A stretch of 64,000 bases of DNA from an uncultured Thiotrichaceae bacterium (GCA_937925855.1 CALAMO010000020.1:62001-126000), one strand, 5' to 3'. Numbered from the stretch's first letter, positions 8,823 through 21,185 are shown. Made by a program: numbers and translations. The notes: a model not told the origin generated them from the letters alone.

Positions 8823-10166
8823 ATGTCTAGTATAGGCACACCGGAACAGTTACGAGATCCGAATTATTTCCCCCCGATACATAAAGCCGTCCCGCTGGGT
8901 ATTCAGCATGTGTTGGCAATGTTTATCAGTAATGTTACCCCGGCGATTATTGTCGCGGGTGCCGCAGGCTTTGGGTTCGGTTCGAACTCTCCTGATTTCC
9001 CAGTGATGTTATACATGATTCAGATGTCGATGCTGTTCGCTGGTATCGCAACTCTGATCCAGACGATTGGCCTTGGCCCGGTGGGCGCTAAGCTGCCAGT
9101 GGTACAAGGTACCAGTTTTGCCTTTCTGCCGGTGATGATTCCAGTGGTTGCGGGTGGTGGTGTTGATGCGCTGGCCGGACTGATGACGGGTGTTATTGCC
9201 GGTGGTGTCTTCCACATGCTGATCGGTACGTTCATCGGGCGTATTCGTTTTGCCTTGCCACCGCTGGTGACGGGCCTGATTGTACTGATGATTGGTTTGG
9301 CCCTGATTAAAGTGGGTATTCAGTATGCGGCGGGCGGTGTCCCGGCGAAAGGTACCGAGGCGTTTGGTAGCTTGCTGAATTGGAGCGTGGCGCTGGTTGT
9401 GATTATTGTGACCGTGCTGGTTAAGTTTTTTATGCGTGGCATTCTGTCGGTCTCGGCGGTCTTCGTTGGTATTATCGCGGGTTATTTGGTAGCCGTGCTA
9501 TTGGGTATGGTGAACTTTGGCAACATTGAAAAAGCTGCTTGGTTCATGCAGCCAGAGCCACTGAAGTTTGGTTTTAGCTTTAATACGGCTGCTATTGTGG
9601 GCATGTGTTTGATGACCATTATCTCTGCGATTGAGACCGTGGGTGATGTCTCGGGTATCACTAAGGGCGGCGCTGGACGCGAGGCGACGGATCGTGAAGT
9701 GACGGGCGCAACTTATGCTGATGGTCTAGGTACGTTTGTTGCCGGTTTCTTCGGTGGTCTGCCGAATACTTCATTCAGCCAGAACGTAGGGCTGGTCTCG
9801 ATGACGGGCGTGATGAGTCGTCATGTGGTGACGATTGGTGCGCTGTTCCTGATTGCTTGTGGTCTGGTGCCTAAAGTCGGTGCTGCAATCCAAACTATTC
9901 CGATCACCGTTTTAGGTGGTGGCGTGATTATCATGTTTGGTATGGTGGCTGCTGCTGGTGTACGCATGCTGGGTGATGTGGATTGGAGTCGTCGCAATAT
10001 GGTGATTTTTGCGATTGCGCTATCGGTCGGCCTAGGGCTGCAAACGGAGCCAGAAGCGTTACAACATTTGCCAAAAACAGCACAAATTCTGCTAACCAGC
10101 GGCCTGTTACCGTCTGCTGCGCTAGCGATTATTCTGAATTTGTTATTACCACAAGACCTGGATTAA
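8823..10166 (+). CDS. NCS2 family purine (uracil-xanthine/urate) permease
   Basis: Inner-membrane proton symporter of the nucleobase-cation symporter 2 family. The 447-residue, very hydrophobic product has the NCS2 signature QNVGLVSMTG and the conserved AIETVGDVSG segment. The next gene encodes the urate oxidase PuuD, so urate or xanthine is the likely substrate. The ATG at 8823 follows a near-ideal AGGAGG (8811-8816). An upstream TTG at 8790 would add 11 unlikely residues. No specific purine can be proved from sequence. Confidence 0.9.
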   Translation: MSSIGTPEQLRDPNYFPPIHKAVPLGIQHVLAMFISNVTPAIIVAGAAGFGFGSNSPDFPVMLYMIQMSMLFAGIATLIQTIGLGPVGAKLPVVQGTSFAFLPVMIPVVAGGGVDALAGLMTGVIAGGVFHMLIGTFIGRIRFALPPLVTGLIVLMIGLALIKVGIQYAAGGVPAKGTEAFGSLLNWSVALVVIIVTVLVKFFMRGILSVSAVFVGIIAGYLVAVLLGMVNFGNIEKAAWFMQPEPLKFGFSFNTAAIVGMCLMTIISAIETVGDVSGITKGGAGREATDREVTGATYADGLGTFVAGFFGGLPNTSFSQNVGLVSMTGVMSRHVVTIGALFLIACGLVPKVGAAIQTIPITVLGGGVIIMFGMVAAAGVRMLGDVDWSRRNMVIFAIALSVGLGLQTEPEALQHLPKTAQILLTSGLLPSAALAIILNLLLPQDLD

Positions 10167-10193
10167 TTCAGGCACGACAGGGTTAATTACTAA

Positions 10194-11414
10194 ATGGAAG
10201 CTTATATCATCGAATGGCTCAACTTATTGGGCCGTTGGGTGCACATGATTGTAGGGATTGCCTGGATTGGCGCGTCGTTTTATTTTGTGTGGCTGGATAA
10301 TCATCTCCAGTCGCCCAAAGTAAAGGCCGATGCTGATCAAGGCGTAGGTGGCGAATTGTGGGCTGTGCATGGTGGTGGTTTTTACCACGCACAGAAATAC
10401 ACGGTGTCACCTCCTGAACTGCCGGATACGCTGCATTGGTTTAAGTGGGAAGCTTATACTACTTGGATATCCGGCATGTTCATGCTGATCCTTATTTATT
10501 GGTATAGCGCAGAAATTTATCTGATTGATCCTGACGTGGCGGCGTTGAGTAAGCCGGTTGCGATCTTACTCGGCGCTGCTTTTCTTGGTCTGGGGTGGGT
10601 GGTTTATGATTTACTGTGTAAGTCAGCCCTAGGTAAAGATGAGAAAAAGCTGAGCGCTGCTCTCTTTATTTATGTGGCGGTCGCGGCGTTCCTGCTCTGT
10701 CATTTATTTAGCGGACGCGGCGCTTTCATCCACTTCGGTGCGATGTTGGGGACGATGATGGTTGCCAATGTCTTCTTCGTCATTATGCCGGGCCAACGGG
10801 CCATGGTGGCAGCGGTTAAGGCTGGGCGTTCACCCGATCCGAGTCAAGGGTTGAAAGCCAAACAGCGTTCAGTGCATAACACCTACTTTACGCTGCCGGT
10901 GTTGTTCACCATGATCAGCAATCACTACGCCACGACTTATAGCAGCACTTATAACTGGCTGGTGCTGATTGCAATCTCGCTGGCGGGTGCGTTGATCCGG
11001 GTTTACTTTGTGCAGCGTCATTTTGGCAAGCCGTCGACCACACCGTTATGGGTGGCAGCGGCGTTATTGCTGGGCGTGATTACGGCGCTAAAACCGCCAA
11101 TGGTGGGTTCGACTACAACTCCGACTGTGGCGGCGGTTGCCGGTTCGCAGGCTGAACTATTCGCCTCGGTACAGCAGGTAGTGCAAATGCGCTGTGCTAG
11201 CTGTCATGCCGCGAAACCTACGCAGACTGGTTTTAGTGCGCCACCGCAGGGCATTATCCTAGAGTCGGCGGCGGATATGGTTAAACATGCGACGGCCATC
11301 TATCAGCAGACCGTGGTGAGTAAGGCGATGCCAATCGCCAATCTGACGAAAATCACGGACAAGGAGCGTGCGCTACTCGCACGCTGGTATGAGGCGGGTG
11401 CCAAGCAACAATAA
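10194..11414 (+). CDS. puuD: Membrane urate oxidase (hydroxylase) PuuD with C-terminal cytochrome c domain
   Basis: PuuD oxidises urate to 5-hydroxyisourate and passes electrons to its fused cytochrome c instead of making hydrogen peroxide. The 406-residue product has an N-terminal multi-helix domain starting MEAYIIEWLNLLGRWVH with several conserved histidines, and a C-terminal heme domain with CASCH at 334-338 and a probable Met ligand in SKAMPI. It starts 27 nt after the permease, so the pair is probably an operon for urate uptake and oxidation. Enzymes for the later steps (HIU hydrolase, OHCU decarboxylase) are not in the window. Confidence 0.92.
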   Translation: MEAYIIEWLNLLGRWVHMIVGIAWIGASFYFVWLDNHLQSPKVKADADQGVGGELWAVHGGGFYHAQKYTVSPPELPDTLHWFKWEAYTTWISGMFMLILIYWYSAEIYLIDPDVAALSKPVAILLGAAFLGLGWVVYDLLCKSALGKDEKKLSAALFIYVAVAAFLLCHLFSGRGAFIHFGAMLGTMMVANVFFVIMPGQRAMVAAVKAGRSPDPSQGLKAKQRSVHNTYFTLPVLFTMISNHYATTYSSTYNWLVLIAISLAGALIRVYFVQRHFGKPSTTPLWVAAALLLGVITALKPPMVGSTTTPTVAAVAGSQAELFASVQQVVQMRCASCHAAKPTQTGFSAPPQGIILESAADMVKHATAIYQQTVVSKAMPIANLTKITDKERALLARWYEAGAKQQ

Positions 11415-11440
11415 GCTGCAATTTGTGGTATGCTGCGCCG

Positions 11441-12946
11441 ATGGAAAATCAGTATCTTAGTGACATACGTTTTGATTCATTCGATCTAGATGGTCGCGTA
11501 TTGGCTTCATTGCAGGAAGCCGGTTTTGAGCAGTGCTCACGTATACAGGCTGAAACACTACCGCTTGCGCTAAACGGACAGGATGTAACCGGCCAAGCGC
11601 AGACCGGCACGGGTAAAACCGGTGCCTTTCTGGTCGCAGTGTTTCAGCGCCTTTTGGCTAATCCGGTAGACAATCCAGCGCCCGGTTCCGTGCGCTGTCT
11701 TATTTTGGCTCCAACCCGAGAATTAGCGATTCAAATTGCGCGTGATGCCGAATCGCTAGGCAAGCATACCGGTTTGCGGAGCATCTTGGTCTATGGCGGA
11801 GCGGCCTATGAGAAGCAGCGGCAACAGTTTGAGCAGCCCGTTGACCTGCTGATCGGCACCCCAGGGCGGGTGATCGACTACTGGAAGCAGAAAATATTCA
11901 CGCTTAAACAGGCGCAGGCGATGGTGCTGGATGAAGCGGATCGTATGTTTGACATGGGTTTCATTCAGGATGTGCGCTATTTGTTGCGTAAGCTGCCTGA
12001 GCCTACGCAGCGTCTGAACATGCTGTTCTCTGCAACGCTATCGCAAAAGGTGCTGGAACTGGCCTACGAGCACATGAATAATCCGGTGCCGATTAAAATC
12101 GAAGCCACTTCGGTTAGTGCTGATAATATTGCTGAACACATGTACTTCCCGGCGAATCAGGAGAAAATTCCGCTCTTAGTGGGTTTGATCCGTCAGTTGG
12201 AGCCATTCCGTGCGATTACCTTTGTTAATACGAAGCATAATGCTGAGAAAATTGATGCCTTCCTGCGCACCAATGGCATTAAATCAGCGTTGATTTCTGG
12301 CGATGTGCGCCAGAGTAAGCGCGAGCGCCTTCTTGAGGAATTTTCTGGGGGCAAGCACCAGGTATTGATTGCCACCGACGTGGCGGCACGCGGCCTGCAT
12401 ATCGATGATGTGAGTCATGTGTTTAATTTTGACCTGCCGCAAATTGCTGAGGATTATGTGCACCGTATTGGCCGTACTGCCCGTGCGGGGGCTTCGGGCG
12501 AGGCGCATAGTTTTGCCTGTGAAGACACCGCTTTTTACCTGCCGGATATCGAAGAGTATACCGGTAAGGCGATTCCAGTGACCTCGATCAGTAGCACTAT
12601 GTTACCTGAGTTGGAAAGGCCAAAGCGGATTGAGCGTCAGCGCCCTGGTGGCAAAAATGGCCGAGATAGCCGTGGTCGCGGCAAGCCGGTAGAGCGCAGT
12701 TCCACAGGTGCTGGACGCCCGCGTGGACAGCGTCCGCACAATGCACCTGCTGCGAACCCAAGTGCGGGGCCAAAGCCAGAGCAAGCGTCTGGACAGGCGC
12801 TAACCGTTGCGGCGACCGCAGGTGGGGGAATGCCTGATAGCGGGCGCAGCGCCAATCTGGACGAGCCGAAGAAGAAGCGTCGCCGCCGCAGGCGTAAGCC
12901 AAAAGCACCGGGCACCGCTCCTGTGCCGGAAAACACTCCGTCGTAA
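11441..12946 (+). CDS. rhlB: DEAD-box ATP-dependent RNA helicase RhlB
   Basis: RNA helicase, in enterobacteria a degradosome partner of RNase E. The 501-residue product has the DEAD-box motifs in order: Q motif (CSRIQAETLPLAL), motif I (AQTGTGKT), PTRELA, TPGR, DEAD, SAT, and motif VI HRIGRTARAG. An extended tail rich in Pro, Gly, Arg and Lys (KKKRRRRRRKPK) follows, likely for RNA binding. The ATG at 11441 gives the family N-terminus but lacks a clear Shine-Dalgarno. Confidence 0.9.
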   Translation: MENQYLSDIRFDSFDLDGRVLASLQEAGFEQCSRIQAETLPLALNGQDVTGQAQTGTGKTGAFLVAVFQRLLANPVDNPAPGSVRCLILAPTRELAIQIARDAESLGKHTGLRSILVYGGAAYEKQRQQFEQPVDLLIGTPGRVIDYWKQKIFTLKQAQAMVLDEADRMFDMGFIQDVRYLLRKLPEPTQRLNMLFSATLSQKVLELAYEHMNNPVPIKIEATSVSADNIAEHMYFPANQEKIPLLVGLIRQLEPFRAITFVNTKHNAEKIDAFLRTNGIKSALISGDVRQSKRERLLEEFSGGKHQVLIATDVAARGLHIDDVSHVFNFDLPQIAEDYVHRIGRTARAGASGEAHSFACEDTAFYLPDIEEYTGKAIPVTSISSTMLPELERPKRIERQRPGGKNGRDSRGRGKPVERSSTGAGRPRGQRPHNAPAANPSAGPKPEQASGQALTVAATAGGGMPDSGRSANLDEPKKKRRRRRRKPKAPGTAPVPENTPS

Positions 12947-13109
12947 AACAGATGCGCCTTAGGGCCTCTGTTAAGTGCTTGCATATTTATTAAAATACCA
13001 CTTATCTTTAGAACGCTTCCACTCCACCCCGTGTCATTCGTCTCAGTTGTGTGGGCACCCTACGCTGTGAATATTGCTACCAATAGATCAGCGTGTGGAG
13101 CGTTGTTTG

Positions 13110-14450
13110 ATGACAAATACGAAATATATGTTACTGGCTGTGCTAGTCACGGCGTTATTAGCGGGCTGTGATCGCGTCCGCACTCGAATTGATGCTCCAG
13201 CATTAACCGCAGCGGGTTCAGTTCCGCCCTCGTTGCCACCTGCAAATACCCTGCCCACGTCTTCATCAGTTAGCAATGCATTACCGGCTGCTTTGCCCGC
13301 ACCAGTGCGACCATTGCCGTTATACACGCGCCAAGTGCCTGCGGCGGCCACGCATACGCCGGGTCGTTACCCGGTGGGTATTCGTGCTGGGAGTGACTTG
13401 ATCGCCAAACAAGACCTGCTGGAAATTACGGTGTTTAAGGTGCCTGACTTAACCCGTGAAATACGAGTGGGGAATAATGGTAATATTACTTTTCCGCTGA
13501 TTGGTGGCGTGCGGGCGCAGGGACTGACGCCCGCGCAATTAGAGCGCCAGCTGGAGCAGCGTCTGGGTCGAGACTTTATGAATGACCCACAGGTCACGGT
13601 CGTGGTAACAGAGTCTGTTAGGAATCGAGTTACCGTGGAAGGGGCCGTGAATAAGCCGGGTATCTTTCCAGTCGTTGGTAATATGACCGTTTTACAGGCG
13701 ATTGCCTTGGCTGGTGGGCTGGATGCAAAGGCTGACACGCGCCGCGCTGTGCTACTACGCCGTGATGCAAAGGGCCAGATCAGTCAGCAGCCCATAGATA
13801 TAGCGGCTATTCGCCAGGGGCGAATGCAGGACTTAATGCTGCTGCAAGATGACCGTATCGTTGTGCCGGAAGGGACATATAACCGTTTTACGGTGAGTGG
13901 TGCAGTGACAAGCCCTGGGGTATTTGATTTACGCGATGGCTTGACTATCACGCAGGCTATTTCGATGGCGGGTGGCTTGACCGCGCAGGCTGATCGGGGG
14001 CAAGCCACGCTGATGCGGCGTGATCGAGGTGGTAATTTCCGCCGTTACAGCGTTAATTTGCGCGCGATTGCTACCGGACGTGAAGCCGACCCCGAGGTGG
14101 GTTTGGATGATCGCATTATGATTGCCGAAGCCACGTTTAACCGCTTTACCGTTTCCGGTTCGGTGAATAGTCCCGGCGTGTTTGAACTGCGCGAGGGTAT
14201 GACCTTCCTACAGGCGATAGCCATGGCCGGTGGCTTAACCGATTTGGCTGATCGTAAGCAGGCTATTTTATACCGCCGTGATGGCAGCGGTAATTTCCAG
14301 CGTTATATTGTGAACATGCAGGCGATTGTTGAAGGCGGCCAGCGTGATCCACAAATTGGTATGGATGATCGTATCGTGCTGATTGATCACAAAACACGTA
14401 AATTATTACAGGATGCGCGGCAATTTATCTCGCCGATCAGACTCTTTTAA
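13110..14450 (+). CDS. Wza-like polysaccharide export lipoprotein with three SLBB domains
   Basis: Predicted outer-membrane export protein for polysaccharide. The 446-residue product has a lipoprotein signal (LLAGC, C20), a Pro/Ala-rich linker to about residue 90, a polysaccharide export domain (about 91-168), and three SLBB domains at about 172-253, 258-338 and 344-424. SLBB2 and SLBB3 are very alike (both begin NRFTVSG and have SPGVF), suggesting a recent internal duplication. The ATG at 13110 has GGAG about 9 nt upstream. No glycosyltransferase, Wzc kinase or other export gene is nearby, so the polymer is unknown. Confidence 0.85.
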   Translation: MTNTKYMLLAVLVTALLAGCDRVRTRIDAPALTAAGSVPPSLPPANTLPTSSSVSNALPAALPAPVRPLPLYTRQVPAAATHTPGRYPVGIRAGSDLIAKQDLLEITVFKVPDLTREIRVGNNGNITFPLIGGVRAQGLTPAQLERQLEQRLGRDFMNDPQVTVVVTESVRNRVTVEGAVNKPGIFPVVGNMTVLQAIALAGGLDAKADTRRAVLLRRDAKGQISQQPIDIAAIRQGRMQDLMLLQDDRIVVPEGTYNRFTVSGAVTSPGVFDLRDGLTITQAISMAGGLTAQADRGQATLMRRDRGGNFRRYSVNLRAIATGREADPEVGLDDRIMIAEATFNRFTVSGSVNSPGVFELREGMTFLQAIAMAGGLTDLADRKQAILYRRDGSGNFQRYIVNMQAIVEGGQRDPQIGMDDRIVLIDHKTRKLLQDARQFISPIRLF

Positions 14451-14487
14451 TGCTTTGTTAGGCCCTCCCTGCTGCATCGCAGCCTTG

Positions 14488-14524
14488 ACGCCAGTCTTTG
14501 AATGAGAAGTGCTGGCGTTTTTTA
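14488..14524 (+). terminator. Rho-independent terminator after the export lipoprotein gene
   Basis: Stem ACGCCAG (14488-14494) with CTGGCGT (14512-14518), followed by a run of T, 38 nt after the stop codon at 14450. Confidence 0.8.
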
Positions 14525-14658
14525 TTGTGGTTGCCTTGTAAAGCCATTGGCTTTTTCTATAGCCTGCGGTTAAATTTGAAAGAGGGTTGCTTGCCGCACG
14601 CTGAGGCGTGTTTGGCAGCTGAGTGCCATTAATAGCGCTATTGACTGGGAGTCGTGCT

Positions 14659-15420
14659 GTGGAAATTAAAGATAAGCTGTTTGTGATTACCGGCGGGGCG
14701 CGTGGCCTTGGTCAGGCCATGGCAGAGCGCATTGCGCAGGAGGGCGGTAAACTGGCCCTGCTTGATGTTGAGGCGGAACAGCTCGCCGCAACCGTGAATG
14801 AATTGACGCAGCGGGGCTTCAGTGCTCAGGGCTATCCCGTGGATATTACGGATGAACAGCAGCTCGTTACGACCTTTGCAGCGATTGCAGCGAGGCTGGG
14901 GCCCATCAGCGGATTGATTAATAATGCCGGTATTTTGCGTGATGCGCTGCTGGTTAAAGCCAAAGACGGTGTTGTGACGGACTGCATGTCGCTGGCGCAG
15001 TGGCAAAGTGTGCTTGATGTCAATCTGACGGGGGTGTTTCTTTGTGGGCGTGAGGCGGCCAAGCACATGATCAGCGGCGGCCATAATGGTCTCATCATTA
15101 ATATATCCAGTGTGGTCAATGGCGGTAATGCCGGGCAGTCGAATTATGCCGCTGCGAAGGCTGGTGTCGCTGCGCTGACGGTGACCTGGGCGCGGGAATT
15201 AGCCCGGCACGGTATTCGCGTTGCCGGTATTTCTCCCGGTGTGTTTGCAACCGATATGGTCGCCAGTATGAAGCCGGAAGCAAAGGAGCGCATGTGCATG
15301 CAGGTTCCGCTGCGCCGCACTGGTGAGGTGGCCGAGCTGGCTGATGGCATGGCCTGGATCATTGGTAATGATTATTTTCATGGCCGCTCATTACAGTTGG
15401 ACGGCGGCATTATTGTCTGA
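14659..15420 (+). CDS. Short-chain dehydrogenase/reductase (FabG-like)
   Basis: NAD(P)-dependent oxidoreductase, substrate unknown. The 253-residue product has a classical SDR pattern: nucleotide motif TGGARGLG at 11-18, NNAG, the catalytic serine in NISSVVN, and YAAAK. The GTG at 14659 has GGGAG 7 nt upstream. The longer frame from 14623 lacks support. The downstream kinase gene overlaps or abuts it, so the two may work on the same small molecule. Confidence 0.85.
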   Translation: MEIKDKLFVITGGARGLGQAMAERIAQEGGKLALLDVEAEQLAATVNELTQRGFSAQGYPVDITDEQQLVTTFAAIAARLGPISGLINNAGILRDALLVKAKDGVVTDCMSLAQWQSVLDVNLTGVFLCGREAAKHMISGGHNGLIINISSVVNGGNAGQSNYAAAKAGVAALTVTWARELARHGIRVAGISPGVFATDMVASMKPEAKERMCMQVPLRRTGEVAELADGMAWIIGNDYFHGRSLQLDGGIIV

Positions 15421-16264
15421 AACTGAAGGATTGGCAGCTGATCCCAGTCCGGCACAGCGCGCCCGCACTTGGCTTGCGCAGCAGGGAGTGCAGCTAGATT
15501 GCCTGCTGCCGCTGGCGGGTTACAGCAACCATGTTTTTTGGGTCAAACAATCCGGCGCGACCTATCCAGCACACTCGGTCATTCGTCTGGCTGATTTTTC
15601 CCTGTCGATCGATTTATGCCCTCTGGCCTACCGGTTTGAGGCGGTGGTGCAGCGGCATCGGGATATGGCCGCGTTGGAATTAGCACCAGAGGTGATCGCA
15701 GCAGAGCCTGCGGCGGGCGTGCTTTGGCTGCATGCGGCGGGGCAGCAAAAGGCACTGCGCCCTGCGGGTTTTGCTCATCTACGTGACTTGCTATCCAGGT
15801 TGCACCACAGTGGGCTGGACTGGGGTGAGGCTGAGCCGTTTAGGCTGCGGGACTGGCTACGGGCAGAGGCTTGTCCAAATGCGCTTAGCCACACGGCGAC
15901 AAAGCAAGCGCTGTACCAACAGGCGCAGCAGGACGGTTATTTTGACTATCCCTTAGTGCCGATTCACGGCGATTTAAACCCTGGTAACCTGCTGTATGAT
16001 GGTCGACGTTGGTGGCTTATTGACTGGGATTTTGGGGCGATGCAGCCGCGAGAATGGGATTTGGCGAGCCTGATAGTAGAGCATGATTGGCGGCTGGAGC
16101 AGGCACTGGCATTTGCGCCTGAAATGACAGGCGCGGCGATAAAATGGTTTTGCAGCTGTTTCGCGCTGTTGAGCTGGCAATGGCATCGCCAGCGTGGCAG
16201 TCAGCCGCAGGTTTTAGCGGCCAAGGCACGAACGATGGACTATTGGATAGCCCTTAAGGGATAG
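15380..16264 (+). CDS. Choline/aminoglycoside kinase-like phosphotransferase
   Basis: Predicted small-molecule kinase of the APH/choline kinase fold. The catalytic loop HGDLNPGN and the magnesium-binding segment LIDWDFG are clear, followed by WDLAS as in thiamine/choline kinases. The start is uncertain. The ATG at 15380 overlaps the SDR gene by 41 bp and gives 294 residues. A TTG at 15431 has AAGGA directly adjacent, too close to be ideal. Overlap with the SDR suggests coupled expression. Substrate cannot be assigned. Confidence 0.75.
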   Translation: MAAHYSWTAALLSETEGLAADPSPAQRARTWLAQQGVQLDCLLPLAGYSNHVFWVKQSGATYPAHSVIRLADFSLSIDLCPLAYRFEAVVQRHRDMAALELAPEVIAAEPAAGVLWLHAAGQQKALRPAGFAHLRDLLSRLHHSGLDWGEAEPFRLRDWLRAEACPNALSHTATKQALYQQAQQDGYFDYPLVPIHGDLNPGNLLYDGRRWWLIDWDFGAMQPREWDLASLIVEHDWRLEQALAFAPEMTGAAIKWFCSCFALLSWQWHRQRGSQPQVLAAKARTMDYWIALKG

Positions 16265-16369
16265 ATTTTTCTGGTTTCAGCGCCAGAAGTCCGTTATATT
16301 CGCTGATTATTAACGGTTATGAGTTGACTTTGACGTTATTGCATCGGTCATGTTCATAACGGGTATTGA

Positions 16370-16571
16370 CAGGAGAGTGCGTTTTAAGCGGTTAAAACCA
16401 CCGTATAAAACGCCGCCGAAGGCGCATTACGCCCGTAAACGCTCAGGCAAAAGGACTGTTAATACGGTTAACTCTGGAGAGTAGTGGCGGGTAGCCACTC
16501 ACCGAAGGGTAGTAACCGGTCAGGCGTAGTGCGCGCCATGAACGGGAATCTCTCAGGTACCACGGACAGAG
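16370..16571 (+). ncRNA. Tandem glycine riboswitch
   Basis: Two consecutive aptamers show the conserved glycine riboswitch core: GGAGAG, then CGCCGAAGGCGCA and CTCAGGCAAAAGGAC in aptamer 1 (about 16370-16458). Aptamer 2 (16472-16571) has CTCTGGAGAG, CACCGAAGGG, then CTCTCAGGTACC and GGACAGAGG. CTCTG (16472-16476) can pair with CAGAG (16567-16571) to close P1 of aptamer 2. It lies just before gcvT, the classic target, so glycine should turn on the cleavage system. Confidence 0.95.
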
Positions 16572-16607
16572 GGGCGGCAGACTATAAGGGTCTGCCGCCC
16601 CTTTTTT
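16571..16607 (+). terminator. Riboswitch-linked terminator before gcvT
   Basis: An 11-bp perfect stem (16571-16581 with 16591-16601, GGGGCGGCAGA/TCTGCCGCCCC) is followed by six T. Its first base is also the last base of the aptamer 2 P1 stem. The riboswitch therefore probably controls termination, with read-through when glycine is bound. Confidence 0.9.
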
Positions 16608-16623
16608 ATGGCCTGGAGAAAAT

Positions 16624-17721
16624 ATGCAACGCACAGCGCTTTATCAACAGCACCTCGCTGCCAGCGGCAAGATGGTCGATTTTGCCGGTTGGGAAATGCC
16701 CATTCATTATGGTTCACAGCTCAATGAGCACAAACAGGTGCGCGGTGACGCCGGTATGTTTGATGTCTCTCACATGGTGGTGCTTGATCTGCATGGCCCT
16801 GAGGTTAAGCCCTATCTACAGCAGCTGCTGGCAAATGATGTGGCTCGGCTGAGCGTACCCGGCAAAGCCTTATATAGCTGCATGTTGAATCAGCAGGGCG
16901 GCATTATCGATGATCTCATTGTTTATTATCTCGCCGCTGACTGCTACCGGCTGGTGGTGAATGCGGCAACGCGGGAGAACGATTTAGCCTGGATGCGGCA
17001 GCAGCTCGCTGGGTTTAACGTTGAGCTGCGTGAGCGTGACGACCTCTCTATGCTGGCGGTGCAGGGGCCACAGGCCCGACAAAAAGTAATGGCCTTGTTG
17101 CCCGCGCTGTTGCCGGATATTGCGCTCGATGCTGCCGCCGAACTAAAGCCTTTTGTGGGGGTTGCGCTGAGGGATTGGTTTATTGCCCGCACGGGCTATA
17201 CCGGTGAAGATGGGTTTGAAATTATGATTCCGCACGCACAGGTGGCGGCGGCCTGGGAACACTTGCTAGCGGCGGGTATTGCGCCGATTGGACTGGGTGC
17301 GCGGGACACGCTGCGCCTGGAGGCCGGGATGAATTTGTACGGTACGGACATGGATATAACGACGTCGCCGCTGGTGTCTGGTCTGGGCTGGACGGTGGCG
17401 TGGGAGCCTGCGGCGCGTGTGTTTAACGGGCGGGCGGCGCTGGAGGCTGAGCGGGCTGCGGGTGTGCCGCAGAAATTTGTTGGACTAGTCTTGCAGGGCA
17501 AGGGCGTGCTGCGTAGTCATATGCAGGTGGTGTGCGCGGCGGGTGAAGGTGAAATTACCAGCGGTACGTTTTCACCTTCGCTGGGGGTGGCGATTGCTAT
17601 GGCGCGTGTGCCTGCGGCGTGTGGGGATAGCTGTGAGGTGGTGGTTCGTGGCAAACTAATGCCTGCTAACGTGGTGAAGCCTAGTTTTGTCCGTAACGGT
17701 ACGCCACAAATTAACGTGTAA
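16624..17721 (+). CDS. gcvT: Glycine cleavage system T protein (aminomethyltransferase)
   Basis: Takes the aminomethyl group from the H protein and transfers the one-carbon unit to tetrahydrofolate, releasing ammonia. The 365-residue product opens with LYQQHLAASGKMVDFAGWEMP, as in GcvT, and contains FDVSHM and TGYTGEDGFE. Its length is normal. The ATG has GGAG 5 nt upstream and follows the riboswitch terminator. First gene of gcvTHP. Confidence 0.95.
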   Translation: MQRTALYQQHLAASGKMVDFAGWEMPIHYGSQLNEHKQVRGDAGMFDVSHMVVLDLHGPEVKPYLQQLLANDVARLSVPGKALYSCMLNQQGGIIDDLIVYYLAADCYRLVVNAATRENDLAWMRQQLAGFNVELRERDDLSMLAVQGPQARQKVMALLPALLPDIALDAAAELKPFVGVALRDWFIARTGYTGEDGFEIMIPHAQVAAAWEHLLAAGIAPIGLGARDTLRLEAGMNLYGTDMDITTSPLVSGLGWTVAWEPAARVFNGRAALEAERAAGVPQKFVGLVLQGKGVLRSHMQVVCAAGEGEITSGTFSPSLGVAIAMARVPAACGDSCEVVVRGKLMPANVVKPSFVRNGTPQINV

Positions 17722-17758
17722 TGTAAATGTACATGACAGAAATTATTGGAGTTGAATC

Positions 17759-18148
17759 ATGAGTAATATTCCCGCTGACTTGAAATACGCCGCTTCCCAC
17801 GAGTGGGTGCGCGATAATGAAGATGGCACGGTAACGGTTGGAATTACGGATCATGCGCAGGAGCTGCTGGGTGATCTGGTGTTTGTTGAACTGCCGGATG
17901 TTGACGCTGAGTTTGGTGCTGGGGATGGCATTGTGGTGGCGGAGTCAGTCAAAGCGGCCTCGGATGTGTATGCCCCGCTGACGGGGAAGGTCACTGAAGT
18001 GAATGAAGCGCTGATCGATGCGCCGGAGCTGGTCAACTCGGATCCTTATGGCGATGGCTGGCTGTTTATGCTGGAGGTCGAAGATATGGACATGATGGCG
18101 GGCCTGTTGGACGCTGCGGCCTATGAAGATGGGATTGAAGAGGCTTAA
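17759..18148 (+). CDS. gcvH: Glycine cleavage system H protein
   Basis: Lipoyl carrier that moves the aminomethyl group between P, T and L proteins. The 129-residue product has the lipoylation site ESVKAASD with K65 and the usual SHEWVR opening. It sits 37 nt after gcvT, behind a TTGGAG ribosome site. Confidence 0.96.
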   Translation: MSNIPADLKYAASHEWVRDNEDGTVTVGITDHAQELLGDLVFVELPDVDAEFGAGDGIVVAESVKAASDVYAPLTGKVTEVNEALIDAPELVNSDPYGDGWLFMLEVEDMDMMAGLLDAAAYEDGIEEA

Positions 18149-18196
18149 GTACAACGGCCTGATGGACGCCCCTTTCTAAACTATACGGACAACACC

Positions 18197-21085
<2,889 letters not shown>

Positions 21086-21155
21086 TCAGTTAGGTGTAAG
21101 CCGCTCTGCCGCGCTTGTTGCTTGCGGCCGCTTGGCTTATGAGGTGGGATTTAGG

Positions 21156-21185
21156 CGGGCCTTGTGGTAACACAAGGCCCGTTTT
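21156..21185 (+). terminator. Rho-independent terminator after gcvP
   Basis: Perfect 11-bp stem CGGGCCTTGTG (21156-21166) with CACAAGGCCCG (21171-21181), GTAA loop, then TTTT. It ends the gcv operon and separates it from zwf. Confidence 0.9.

Noticed and set aside
12947-12982. Terminator after rhlB
   Set aside because: AACAGA/TCTGTT arms exist but the stem is weak and no T run follows, so I did not list it.
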